Program-made: the position numbers and the translations under genes
Shown: piece after piece, positions 25,046 through 33,591 of the stretch
How the letters are laid out: every line of letters begins with the position of its first letter
Numbering within the stretch: the first letter of the stretch is position 1
NCBI RefSeq assembly: GCF_000422985.1
Contig: NZ_KE383966.1
Span: 103,829-167,828 of the forward strand
Length of the DNA stretch: 64,000 nucleotides
Direction: 5' to 3'
DNA from: Erythrobacter cryptus DSM 12079
Lineage (GTDB): Bacteria; Pseudomonadota; Alphaproteobacteria; Sphingomonadales; Sphingomonadaceae
The notes under the pieces: model-generated
The model's database searches: none
What the model was told of the DNA's origin: nothing
The model's input: the letters and a program-made list of their open reading frames with translations, nothing else

Positions 25046-26356
25046 TTACCCCCGGCCCACGCTGACATAGGCAAAGCCCGCGGCGCGCATGTCCTCGGGC
25101 TTGTAGATGTTCCTCAAATCCACCATCACCGGGGCCTTGGCGAGCTGCTTGACCCGATTGAGATCGAGCGCGCGGAAGGCGTCCCACTCGGTCACGATCA
25201 CCACCACATCGGCGCCGGTGATGGCATCATAGGCGCTCTCGCACATCGTCACCTCAGGGAGCAGCGGGCGGGCCTGCTCCATGCCTTCGGGATCATAGGC
25301 GGCCACCGACACTCCGGCATCGAGCAGCGCCTGGGCGATCGCCAGCGCGGGCGAATCGCGCATGTCATCGGTGTTGGGCTTGAAGGTGAGGCCGAGCAGC
25401 GCCGCGCGCTTGCCCCGTGCCGCCTCGGCCCCGCCGAGCGCATCGATCACCTTGCGGCCCATCGCCCGCTTGCGGCTGTCATTGACCTTGACCACCGCCT
25501 CGACGATCCGCATCGGGCTGCCATAATCCTCGGCGGTCTTGAGCAGGGCGAGCGTGTCCTTGGGAAAGCACGAGCCGCCATAGCCTGGCCCGGCGTGCAG
25601 GAACTTCGGCCCGATGCGGCCATCCATGCCGATCCCGCGGGCGACATCCTGGACATTGGCGCCGACCTTCTCGCACAGATCGGCGATCTCGTTGATGAAG
25701 GTGATCTTGGTCGCCAGGAAGGCGTTGGCGGCATATTTGATCAGTTCGCTGGTGCGGCGGCTGGTGAACAGGATCGGGCTTTCATTGAGAAACAGCGGGC
25801 GATAGACCTCGCGCATCACCGCGCGGCCATAATCATCCTCGGCGCCGATGACGATGCGATCGGGACGCTTGAAATCGCCGATCGCCGCGCCCTCGCGCAG
25901 GAACTCGGGGTTGGAGACCACCGAGACCCGGTGGGGCGTGCCGGTCTCGCGGATGATCCGTTCAACCTCGTCACCCGTGCCCACCGGCACGGTCGATTTG
26001 GTGACGACCACCGCATCATGCGCAAGGCTCTGGCCGACCTCGCGGGCGACCGCGTAAACGAAGGTGAGATCGGCATGGCCATCGCCCCTTCGGCTGGGGG
26101 TGCCAACCGCGATGAAGATCGCATCGGCGCCCTTGATGCCCTCGGCGAGCGAGGTGGTGAAGCTCAGCCGACCGGCCCTGGCATTGGCCTCGACCAGCGC
26201 ATCAAGCCCCGGCTCGTAGATCGGCATGATGCCTTGCCGCAGACGGGCGATCTTGTCCTCGTCCTTGTCGATGCACACCACCTCGTGGCCGAAATCGGCA
26301 AAGCATGCCCCCGACACGAGCCCGACATAGCCCGAACCCACCATCGCAATCTTCAT
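25046..26356 (-). CDS. ugd: UDP-glucose 6-dehydrogenase
   Basis: A protein of 436 residues, typical for bacterial UGDH. The NAD-binding Rossmann motif GSGYVGLVSG is at residues 7-16, and the catalytic Cys is near residue 263 in GYGGSCFPKD. It oxidises UDP-glucose to UDP-glucuronate in two NAD-dependent steps, supplying capsule, exopolysaccharide and glycolipid synthesis (glucuronosyl-sphingolipids in sphingomonads). No polysaccharide cluster surrounds it, so it probably serves several pathways. Confidence 0.95.
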   Translation of the reverse strand: MKIAMVGSGYVGLVSGACFADFGHEVVCIDKDEDKIARLRQGIMPIYEPGLDALVEANARAGRLSFTTSLAEGIKGADAIFIAVGTPSRRGDGHADLTFVYAVAREVGQSLAHDAVVVTKSTVPVGTGDEVERIIRETGTPHRVSVVSNPEFLREGAAIGDFKRPDRIVIGAEDDYGRAVMREVYRPLFLNESPILFTSRRTSELIKYAANAFLATKITFINEIADLCEKVGANVQDVARGIGMDGRIGPKFLHAGPGYGGSCFPKDTLALLKTAEDYGSPMRIVEAVVKVNDSRKRAMGRKVIDALGGAEAARGKRAALLGLTFKPNTDDMRDSPALAIAQALLDAGVSVAAYDPEGMEQARPLLPEVTMCESAYDAITGADVVVIVTEWDAFRALDLNRVKQLAKAPVMVDLRNIYKPEDMRAAGFAYVSVGRG

Positions 26357-26413
26357 GGAAACCTGCCCTCAAGACCAACCGGACGCCCCCTGCCCGTGCG
26401 GCAAGCGGGGTGA

Positions 26414-27229
26414 TCAGTGCGCGCGGTCGCCGTGGAAGACCGCCACCGACCCGCCATCTTCGGCGCGGGCCTGGAGGATTCGCCGCTGATCGCCCTCGAG
26501 CACGAGGGCTGTAAGCACACCCGAGCGGAAAGCGCCAGTGTCAATCCCGATGCGGTTGCCGCAGTCCATCACGTGATCAAAGATCGTGTGGCCGTGCACC
26601 ACCACCTTCTCGAGCGGGCCTTCATGGGTGAGAAAGGGCTCGCGGATCCACAGAAGATCGCTGCCCCTCTGTTCGGCGAGCGGGCGGGCGGGATCGATCC
26701 CGGCATGGACGAAGACATAATCGCCCGCGCGGATCATGGTCTCGAAGGAAGCGATGTAATCGCGCACGGCCTGCGGCACCACCTTGGGCAGCAGCGCGAA
26801 GATCTCCTCGAGCGCGAGGCTGGCGAGCTGCTGGCGGGTGAAGCCGAAGCTCAGCAAGGTTTCAAACCCGCCGTGCTTGAGGAAGTGGCGCAGCATCTCG
26901 GGCCGCGCGAAGGCCTCGAGGAACATCTCCTCGTGGTTGCCGGCCAGCACCCGAACCAGGCGTCGGCGCTGCCATTCCTGCGTGCGCGCGATCACCCCGG
27001 CGCTGTCGGGCCCGCGGTCGATGAGATCGCCGAGCAGCACCACCCGCATTGCAAGCCCGGCGCGGTCGGCGGCGATCTCCTCCTCGATCGCCGCGATCAG
27101 CGCGTCATAGAGATCGAGCCGCCCGTGAATGTCACCGATCACATAGTAGCGCTGGCCCGCGGGCACCCGGGGCAGGCGGGCTGGGCGTGCGGGGCGGAAC
27201 AGGGCGCGGAGTGTCTCAATCATGGCCAT
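26414..27229 (-). CDS. Metallophosphoesterase (serine/threonine phosphatase-like)
   Basis: A protein of 271 residues from ATG 27229 (ATG 27223 also possible). The PPP-family metal motifs are complete and in order: GDIHGRLD, GDLIDRGPDS, GNHEEM, then HAGIDP and VVHGHT. This fits the Calcineurin-like family, close to PrpE/ApaH-type enzymes, which hydrolyse phosphoproteins or diadenosine tetraphosphate; the substrate cannot be told. It lies 57 bases upstream of ugd on the same strand. The 260-base gap upstream (27230-27489) shows no gene or clear motif. Confidence 0.88.
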   Translation of the reverse strand: MAMIETLRALFRPARPARLPRVPAGQRYYVIGDIHGRLDLYDALIAAIEEEIAADRAGLAMRVVLLGDLIDRGPDSAGVIARTQEWQRRRLVRVLAGNHEEMFLEAFARPEMLRHFLKHGGFETLLSFGFTRQQLASLALEEIFALLPKVVPQAVRDYIASFETMIRAGDYVFVHAGIDPARPLAEQRGSDLLWIREPFLTHEGPLEKVVVHGHTIFDHVMDCGNRIGIDTGAFRSGVLTALVLEGDQRRILQARAEDGGSVAVFHGDRAH

Positions 27230-27489
27230 CAATCGATCTGCCAGTCGCGCAGCGGCGCTGCGGCAGCCTGCGCTCTGCTGCGCCGTGACGAGAGATGGGG
27301 CGAGCGCGGATGGCTTGCAACGCAGCGGTGCAACCAAACCTTTGCCGCGCGCGACCAGCGGTGCGAAATTCTCGCCGGGCGGCGCGCGCCGGCGGCCCCG
27401 AGGATCGCCGCCGCGTCCCCGAGGCCGCGCGTTAACCCTATGTATGCCTTGCCCTCTCCGCGGCGCATCGGGCTTCGTCCAAGCGCCTC

Positions 27490-28242
27490 TCAATCGAGCG
27501 CGAAGCGCACCGTGGTGACCACCCGCACCTTCTTGTAGGGGCTATCGGCCGAGCCCCAGCCGGCGCTTTCGCCATCGCGCGCCTCGATCTCGAAGTAGCC
27601 CTGGGTGGCCTCGCGGATCCTGCCCACGCGCGAGCCAAAATCCTCGGCAAACTGCTCGGCCGCGGCGCGCGCATCCCTGGTCGCCGCGGCGACCATCGCG
27701 GGCTTGATGTCGTTCAGCTTGGTGAAGGTATAGGCCATGCCCGAACCTTCCTCGAGCAGCACGCCGCGCCCGACGAGGTCGAACTGGCGCGCCACCGCCT
27801 GCTGGGCGCGCTTGATGTCGGTGGTGCGCAGCGACAGGCGCTGGCGCACGGTGTAGGTGGTCACGCCGTCGCTGGTGAAGCTCGAGACATTGGCGCCGGT
27901 GGGCTGGAGCGCCTCGGCGGGAAAGCCCAGCTCCCTGAAGAAGCCGGCGATCGCCTCGGTGTCGCGGCGCACCTTGGCCTGCGCCTCGGCCAGATCGGTC
28001 GAGGAAGCGGCATAGGAGATCGTCCAGGTGGCAAGATCGGCGGTGACATCGCGCTCGGCCAGGCCGCGCACGGTGACCGCGCGCTCGGCATTCTTGGCGC
28101 GCAGCAGCCCATCGCCGAGCAGATAGCCGCCCACGATCAGCCCGGCGGCGAGGATCCCCGCCGTGCCGAACCACAGCCGGGTGGCAGGCGCGCGCCAGAA
28201 ACCGCCCGCCCCATTCGCCGGTTGCACATCATCACCGCTCAT
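27490..28242 (-). CDS. SIMPL (DUF541) domain protein, membrane-anchored
   Basis: A protein of 250 residues. One membrane segment spans about residues 28-48 (GTAGILAAGLIVGGYLLGDG), followed by a periplasmic SIMPL/DUF541 domain beginning AVTVRGLAERDVTADLATW. The family includes the E. coli oxidative-stress defence protein YggE; its biochemical function is unknown. ATG 28242 is used with GGGGGAA upstream. It faces the glyoxalase gene across a gap that carries repeat copy 2. Confidence 0.87.
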   Translation of the reverse strand: MSGDDVQPANGAGGFWRAPATRLWFGTAGILAAGLIVGGYLLGDGLLRAKNAERAVTVRGLAERDVTADLATWTISYAASSTDLAEAQAKVRRDTEAIAGFFRELGFPAEALQPTGANVSSFTSDGVTTYTVRQRLSLRTTDIKRAQQAVARQFDLVGRGVLLEEGSGMAYTFTKLNDIKPAMVAAATRDARAAAEQFAEDFGSRVGRIREATQGYFEIEARDGESAGWGSADSPYKKVRVVTTVRFALD

Positions 28243-28370
28243 CGCATGTTCCCCCAAAAAGGTGTTGGTGCGACGAGTTGTGCATCAACGTCGATGAATG
28301 GAGTTTGAATGGGGATCGAGGGGTTTGTCATCCCAAGCCTGCTGCTTGCCTTGCGCGCGTTTTTTGTTTT

Positions 28371-28463
28371 CCGCATGCCCTGTGGCGTGCGGCCCTCGCT
28401 AGACGCGCAGCAACCTGCGCCCGCTGCGGGCGCCCGTTCGGGCTTGCGGTCGCTGGCGCGACC
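28371..28463 (+). repeat. Intergenic palindromic repeat, copy 2
   Basis: Four hairpins in the family order: CCGCATGCC/GGCGTGCGG (28371-28392), GCGCAG/CTGCGC (28405-28420), GCCCG/CGGGC (28432-28443) and GGTCGC/GCGACC (28448-28463). Spacers CCTCGCT, GCTGCGGGCG and CTTGCG match copy 1. Compared with copy 3 the last stem differs by a compensatory change (GGTCGC/GCGACC against GGTTGC/GCAACC). Confidence 0.78.
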
Positions 28464-28493
28464 GATCATCCCGTGCCTTGAAAGGAAGTTTTG

Positions 28494-28931
28494 ATGGTCA
28501 AATATCTCCACACCATGATCCGCGTTGCCGATCCGGAGGCAACGATCGCCTTCTTCAAGCTGATCGGGCTTGAGGAGGTGCGCCGCTTTGACAGCGCCGA
28601 GGGGCGTTTTACCCTGATCTTCCTTGCCGCGCCGGGGCAGGAGGGGCTGGCCGAACTGGAGCTGACCTATAACTGGCCGCCCGAAGACGGCTCTGCGCCA
28701 GAGGAATATACCGGCGGGCGCAATTTCGGCCACCTCGCCTACCGCGTGGAGAATATCTACGAGACCTGCCAGCGGCTGATGGATGCGGGGCACACCATCC
28801 ACCGCCCGCCGCGCGATGGGCACATGGCCTTTGTCAAATCGCCCGATGGCATTTCGGTCGAACTGCTCCAGGAAGGGCGGCTCGCGCCCGCCGAACCCTG
28901 GGTGAGCATGCCCAATATCGGCACCTGGTAG
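28494..28931 (+). CDS. gloA: Lactoylglutathione lyase (glyoxalase I)
   Basis: A protein of 145 residues, two VOC-fold modules as in bacterial glyoxalase I. It starts MVKYLHTMIRVADPE, with the first metal-ligand His6; the other ligands are in ELELTYN, FGHLAY and SVELLQ. It converts the hemithioacetal of methylglyoxal and glutathione to S-lactoylglutathione. The start ATG 28494 has AAAGGAAG at good spacing. It appears to be a single-gene unit. Confidence 0.92.
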   Translation: MVKYLHTMIRVADPEATIAFFKLIGLEEVRRFDSAEGRFTLIFLAAPGQEGLAELELTYNWPPEDGSAPEEYTGGRNFGHLAYRVENIYETCQRLMDAGHTIHRPPRDGHMAFVKSPDGISVELLQEGRLAPAEPWVSMPNIGTW

Positions 28932-29052
28932 GCCCGCCGCGCCGGCGGGGCCGCTGGCCCGATCACCGCGAGCAGCACCTTGGGCCGCAGCCATTGCGCG
29001 ATCGGCCCGCTCAAGCTAACCTCTCGGCTTGCCTGAGGGGAAGGGGGTCGCC

Positions 29053-30474
29053 TTGTCCGTCGGAACGCTGGATCTGTGGCATTGGCTAGCGCTGGTGCAG
29101 CATGAGTTGCTGCTCTTTGCCGGGGTGTTCTTCCTCATCGGTGCCTTTGACGATCTGCTCGTCGATGGCCTGTGGCTGTGGTTCAAGGCCCGCGGGCGGG
29201 CGCCCACTGAGCGCCGCAGCCGCGCCGGCCTGCAGGCATTGGAGCCAGAGCGCCCCGTGGCGGTACTGATCCCGGCCTGGCGCGAGACCGCGGTGATCGG
29301 GGCCACCATTCGCCACCTGCTGACAAGCTGGCCGCAGGAGCGGCTGCGGCTCTATGTCGGCTGCTATCGCAACGATCCGGCAACGCTGGCGGCGGCGGTG
29401 GCGGCGGCGCGCGGGGATGAAAGGCTGCGGCTGGTGATCCACGGCGCCGAGGGGCCGACCACCAAGGCCGATTGCCTCAACCGGCTCTACCAGGCGCTGG
29501 TGATCGACGAGGCGCGCAGCGGCGTGCGCTTTGGCTTCGTCGTGTTCCACGATGCCGAGGACATGGTCGATCCCGGGGCGCTCGGCCTGATTGCCGAGAC
29601 CATCGAAGCCGGGGCCGATTTCGTCCAGCTCCCGGTGGTGCCGCTGGTGCCGGGGCGCGAGAGCGGCTGGATGGCGCGCCAAGTGGGCGCGCATTATTGC
29701 GAGGAATTTGCCGAGGCTCATGGCAAGGCGCTGGTCTTGCGCGATGCCCTGGGGGTGGGGGTGCCGGGGGCGGGCGTGGGCTGCGGGGTCAGGCGCGAGG
29801 CGCTCGATCGGCTCGCCGCGCGGCAGGGTGATGGCCTGCCCTTCGCCGCTGATTCGCTCACCGAGGATTATGAGTTTGGCCTTGCCATCGCCGCGGCAGG
29901 CGGGCGCTGCCGCTTCGTCCGCGCGCGCGGCGAGGATGGGCGGCTGATTGCCACCCGCGCCTATTTTCCGGACAATCTCGGCGCGGCGGTGCGGCAAAAG
30001 AGCCGCTGGGTGCTGGGGATCGCGCTCCACGGCTGGGACCGGCTCGGCTGGTCGGGCGGGGCGGCGGAGACCTGGATGCGCGCGCGCGACCGGCGCGGGC
30101 CGCTCACCGCGCTGGTGCTGCTGATTGGCTATGTGCTGGTGCTGCTCATCGGGGTGCAGGGGCTGGCGCTGGCGCTCGGCCTTGCCCGGCCGGTGCCGCT
30201 CACCCCGCTGCTGGGCGCGGTGCTGCTGGTCAATGCCGCGTCGCTCGCCTGGCGGATCGCGCTGCGCTTTGCCTTCACCGCGCGCGAATATGGCGCCGCC
30301 GAGGGACTCCTGGCGGTGCTGCGCCTGCCGCTTGCCAATGTCATCGCCATCATCGCCGGGCGGCGCGCGCTGTTTGCCTATGTGGCCACGCTCGCCGGGC
30401 GCGCGGCGGTGTGGGACAAGACCGATCATCCCCGCCACCCGGCCAGCCCGGCGCTGGCCGAGGCGACGCCATGA
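29053..30474 (+). CDS. NfrB-like family 2 glycosyltransferase, membrane-bound
   Basis: A protein of 473 residues from TTG 29053, chosen for the GGGGAAGGGGG motif just upstream; no ATG is available. One N-terminal membrane segment (about 12-35) precedes a GT2 domain with VAVLIPAWRETAVIGATIRH, the DxD-like FHDAEDMVDPGAL and the acceptor-site TEDYEFG plus QKSRW, a QxxRW-type motif of processive transferases. At least two membrane segments follow (about 330-380). The domain order matches the N4 receptor component NfrB without its C-terminal part. The next gene is its probable partner. Confidence 0.85.
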   Translation: MSVGTLDLWHWLALVQHELLLFAGVFFLIGAFDDLLVDGLWLWFKARGRAPTERRSRAGLQALEPERPVAVLIPAWRETAVIGATIRHLLTSWPQERLRLYVGCYRNDPATLAAAVAAARGDERLRLVIHGAEGPTTKADCLNRLYQALVIDEARSGVRFGFVVFHDAEDMVDPGALGLIAETIEAGADFVQLPVVPLVPGRESGWMARQVGAHYCEEFAEAHGKALVLRDALGVGVPGAGVGCGVRREALDRLAARQGDGLPFAADSLTEDYEFGLAIAAAGGRCRFVRARGEDGRLIATRAYFPDNLGAAVRQKSRWVLGIALHGWDRLGWSGGAAETWMRARDRRGPLTALVLLIGYVLVLLIGVQGLALALGLARPVPLTPLLGAVLLVNAASLAWRIALRFAFTAREYGAAEGLLAVLRLPLANVIAIIAGRRALFAYVATLAGRAAVWDKTDHPRHPASPALAEATP

Positions 30475-30487
30475 AAGGTGCTGGCGC

Positions 30488-31693
30488 ATGAGCGCGCGCG
30501 CGGGCAGTGCCGGGCGCCGCGGCGGGCCGCTGGCGATGCTCGTGCTGCTGCTAGGCGGGTGGAGCGCGGCTCGCGCGGTGCTGTGGCACGATCCCTTCGC
30601 CTCCGCCCCCGTGCCGGAAGGCCCCGAAAGGCTGGCCGGGTTTGCGCCCGCGCCCTTCTCGCCCGAACCGCCGATCCTGCCCCCGTCCATCCCCATGCCC
30701 CTCGGGGTGCCCCAGCCGCTGCACGCGGATGCCGTGGCGGGGCTGGCCGGGTTGCCGGGGGGCGGGGCCGCGCTGCAAGCGCCTGCGCGAGGCCGCGCCG
30801 CCTTGCTGGGGCAAGGGCGCGCCGCGGCAGGATGGGACAGCGCCGAGCTTGCCGCCGGGCACATGTGGCTGCGTGCCGCGGCGCTGGGGGGCGCAGCACG
30901 GGGGCGGGGGCTTGGCTCCTATGTGCTGGCCCCGGGGGAAAGTGGCGCCCAGCCGCCCTTCCTTCCGCCTGCGCCGCCGGGGGCTGGGTCCGCAAGCGGG
31001 CGCAGCGGCGCCGCACCGCCGGGCGGGCGCTGGTCGGCACAGGCCTGGGCCTTGTGGCGCCAGGGTTCTTCTGCCGGCGCGGTCTCGCAAGGGCGGGTGC
31101 CGATCTATGGTGCGAGCCAGATGGGCGCGATCATCGACTATCGCCTCGCCCGCGCTTCGGCCCGCGATCCGCGGCTCTATGCCCGCGCCTATCGCGCGCT
31201 GGTGCGCGGCGGCGAGAGCGAGCTGGCCCTCGGCGCCTCGGCCCGGCCCTTGGCGCGCGTGCCGCTGCGGCTCGCAGGCGAGCTGCGCTACACCGATGGT
31301 GCTGAGCGCCGCAGCCTGCGCCCGGCGGCCTATGGCGTCACCGAGCTGGCGCCGGAGACCCTGCCGCTCGGCACGCGGCTCGAGGCCTATGCCCAGGGCG
31401 GCTGGGTCGGCGGGCGGGGGAGCACCCCCTTTGCCGATGGGCAGGTGACGATCACCCGCGAGGCCCGCGCGCTGGCGGGGTTCACCAACGATGCGGCGCG
31501 GCTCAGCCTTGGCCTTGGCGCCTGGGGCGGGGCGCAAAAGGATGCCCAGCGGCTCGATCTTGGTCCGACCATGCGCCTTGATGTCACGCTCGGCCAGACC
31601 CCGGCGCGGCTGGCGTTTGATTGGCGCGCGCGCGTGGCGGGCGAGGCCAGCCCCGGATCGGGGCTGGCCGCCACGCTTTCAACCAGCTTTTGA
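30488..31693 (+). CDS. Putative outer-membrane partner of the NfrB-like transferase
   Basis: A protein of 401 residues. A signal-like segment (LAMLVLLLGGWSAARA) is followed by a Pro/Ala/Gly-rich region to about residue 200. The C-terminal half has alternating hydrophobic strands (GELRYTDGAERRSLRPAAYG; RLSLGLGAWGGAQKDAQRLD) and ends in STSF, with the terminal Phe common in outer-membrane barrels. It resembles the barrel end of NfrA/BcsC-type export pores. It starts 13 bases after the glycosyltransferase and is probably in the same operon, suggesting export of a surface glycan. Confidence 0.68.
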   Translation: MSARAGSAGRRGGPLAMLVLLLGGWSAARAVLWHDPFASAPVPEGPERLAGFAPAPFSPEPPILPPSIPMPLGVPQPLHADAVAGLAGLPGGGAALQAPARGRAALLGQGRAAAGWDSAELAAGHMWLRAAALGGAARGRGLGSYVLAPGESGAQPPFLPPAPPGAGSASGRSGAAPPGGRWSAQAWALWRQGSSAGAVSQGRVPIYGASQMGAIIDYRLARASARDPRLYARAYRALVRGGESELALGASARPLARVPLRLAGELRYTDGAERRSLRPAAYGVTELAPETLPLGTRLEAYAQGGWVGGRGSTPFADGQVTITREARALAGFTNDAARLSLGLGAWGGAQKDAQRLDLGPTMRLDVTLGQTPARLAFDWRARVAGEASPGSGLAATLSTSF

Positions 31694-31772
31694 AGCCGCC
31701 CCCCGCGCCGCTCGCGGACAAGCTGCCTGCCGCGGCTTTCATCCCCCGGCGCACTGGTCTAATCGGGCGGGC

Positions 31773-32687
31773 ATGGATGTCTATCTGCCCATCGCGAATC
31801 TCTCGGTGAACGGGCTTTACATCGTGCTGCTGGGCGGGCTGACGGGGATCCTCTCGGGGCTGTTCGGCGTCGGCGGCGGGTTTCTGACCACGCCCTTGCT
31901 GATCTTCTACGGCATCCCCCCCACGGTCGCCGCCGCCTCGGCCGCCACCCAGGTGACCGGCGCGAGCGTTTCGGGTGTGATCGCCCATTCGCGCCGTAAG
32001 GGGGTGGATTACCGCATGGGCACGGTGATGGTCGCCGGCGGGGTGGTGGGCGCGCTGATCGGGGCGGCGCTGTTCCGCGCGCTCCAGGCGATCGGCCAGA
32101 TCGACGTGGTGATCAACATCCTCTACGTGCTGATGCTCGGCGCGATCGGCAGCCTGATGATGCGCGAGGCGCTGAGCGCGATCCGCCCGGGCATGGCCGG
32201 GAGCGCCGCCCCGGTGCGCAAGCGCCGCCACCATCCGCTGGTCGCCAGCCTGCCCTATCGCTGGCGCTTCTATGCCTCGGGCCTCTACATCTCGCCGCTG
32301 GCCCCGGCGATCCTGGGGATGCTGGTGGGCATCCTCACCATGCTGATGGGGGTGGGCGGCGGGTTCCTGCTGGTGCCCGCGATGCTCTACATCCTCGGCA
32401 TGGCCGGCAATGTGGTGGTGGGCACCTCGCTCTATCAGATCCTGTTCGTGACCATGGTGACAACCATGACCCATGCGCTCACCACCAAGGCGGTCGATCT
32501 GGTGCTGGCCGCGCTGCTGCTGTTGGGATCGGTGCTCGGCGCGCAGTTCGGCACCCAGATCGCCTTGAAGGCGCGGCCCGAATATCTGCGCCTCGCGCTT
32601 GCTGCGCTGGTGCTGCTGATCGCGCTCAGGATGCTCTACGGGCTCGGGGTCCAGCCCGACGAGATCTATACCGTGGCCCCGCTGTGA
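31773..32687 (+). CDS. TauE/SafE family sulfite/organosulfonate exporter
   Basis: A protein of 304 residues with about eight membrane segments in two related halves. Each half opens with the family motif GxGGG: LSGLFGVGGGFLTTPLL near residue 30 and LMGVGGGFLLVPAM near residue 200. The family moves sulfite, sulfoacetate and related anions out of the cell. It is paired 10 bases later with a TIGR02186 gene, an association known from other alphaproteobacteria; the combined function is not established. Confidence 0.9.
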   Translation: MDVYLPIANLSVNGLYIVLLGGLTGILSGLFGVGGGFLTTPLLIFYGIPPTVAAASAATQVTGASVSGVIAHSRRKGVDYRMGTVMVAGGVVGALIGAALFRALQAIGQIDVVINILYVLMLGAIGSLMMREALSAIRPGMAGSAAPVRKRRHHPLVASLPYRWRFYASGLYISPLAPAILGMLVGILTMLMGVGGGFLLVPAMLYILGMAGNVVVGTSLYQILFVTMVTTMTHALTTKAVDLVLAALLLLGSVLGAQFGTQIALKARPEYLRLALAALVLLIALRMLYGLGVQPDEIYTVAPL

Positions 32688-32697
32688 GGCGCGCGGA

Positions 32698-33495
32698 GTG
32701 AGGGGCGCCGTACGGCTGGGGCTGGTGGTGCTGGCGGTGCTGATCGCGCTCGCCGCGCTGCTGCTCGGCGCCCTGCCGGCCGCCGCCCAGCGCGAGCCGG
32801 TGCTGGTGCCCGCGGTCAGCCAGTCGCGCATCGAGGTGCGCCAGGGCTTCACCGGGGCGCGGCTGCTGCTCTACGGCGCGGTGATCGGGCCGGGCGGCGC
32901 CGCGCGCGCGGGCGATTATGACATCGTGGTGGTGCTCAAGGGCCCGACCGAGCCGGTGCGCATCCGCGAGAAGGCGCGCATTGCCGGCATCTGGATGAAC
33001 GCCGGGTCGAGCGATTTTCGCTCCGCACCTGCCTTCTTCGCGGTCGCCTCCTCGCGCCCGGTGCGCGAAATCGTCGATGAACGCACCGCGGCGATTTATG
33101 AGCTGGGCACCGATTTCATCCAGCTTTCGCCCTCGGGGCTGATCGATCCGGAAGAACAGGCGCGCTTTGCCCACGGGCTGGTCGAGCTGCGGCGGCGCCA
33201 GGGGCTGTATCAGGAAAACCCGCGCGGGGTGACGATCCGCGAGAAGGTGCTCTACCAGGCCCGCATCGATCTGCCCTCCAACGTCACCACCGGGCGCTAC
33301 ACCGCCGAGACCTTCGCTATCGCCCGCGGCCGGGTGCTCGCCAGCGCCACCGCCCGGATCGAGGTGGTCAAGACCGGGTTTGAAGGCCAGGTGGTGGCCG
33401 CCGCGCAGCGCTGGTCGTTCTTCTATGGGCTTGGCGCGATTGCGCTCTCGCTCGGCATGGGGTGGCTTGCCGGGCGCCTGTTCGCCCGGGTGTGA
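32698..33495 (+). CDS. TIGR02186 family membrane-anchored protein
   Basis: A protein of 265 residues starting at GTG. An N-terminal hydrophobic segment (about 8-30, possible signal peptide ending PAAAQ) and a C-terminal membrane segment (about 240-260, GLGAIALSLGMGWLAGRLF) enclose a periplasmic beta-rich domain (REPVLVPAVSQSRIEVRQGF; YDIVVVLKGPTEPVRIREKA). This layout matches TIGR02186, a family of unknown function found next to TauE/SafE exporters. Confidence 0.83.
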   Translation: MRGAVRLGLVVLAVLIALAALLLGALPAAAQREPVLVPAVSQSRIEVRQGFTGARLLLYGAVIGPGGAARAGDYDIVVVLKGPTEPVRIREKARIAGIWMNAGSSDFRSAPAFFAVASSRPVREIVDERTAAIYELGTDFIQLSPSGLIDPEEQARFAHGLVELRRRQGLYQENPRGVTIREKVLYQARIDLPSNVTTGRYTAETFAIARGRVLASATARIEVVKTGFEGQVVAAAQRWSFFYGLGAIALSLGMGWLAGRLFARV

Positions 33496-33544
33496 AGCAC
33501 CGCCCGCGAGTCCGCGGCATTGACCCGATCTTAACCCAACCCCG

Positions 33545-33564
33545 CCTAATCCCGCCCCATTAGG
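33545..33564. promoter_or_regulatory. Inverted repeat upstream of the HerA-like gene
   Basis: CCTAAT and ATTAGG form a perfect six-base inverted repeat with an eight-base spacer, 28-47 bases upstream of the start. A TTGACC element lies about 20 bases further up. It could be an operator overlapping the promoter, but no known regulator has this site. Confidence 0.35.
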
Positions 33565-33591
33565 AACGGGATCACGGGACAGGGCGCATAG

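Noticed and set aside
24018..25187. Frames crossing the RNase P RNA on both strands
   Set aside because: The region is explained by rnpB with its closing P1 stem and conserved core, and by a repeat element.
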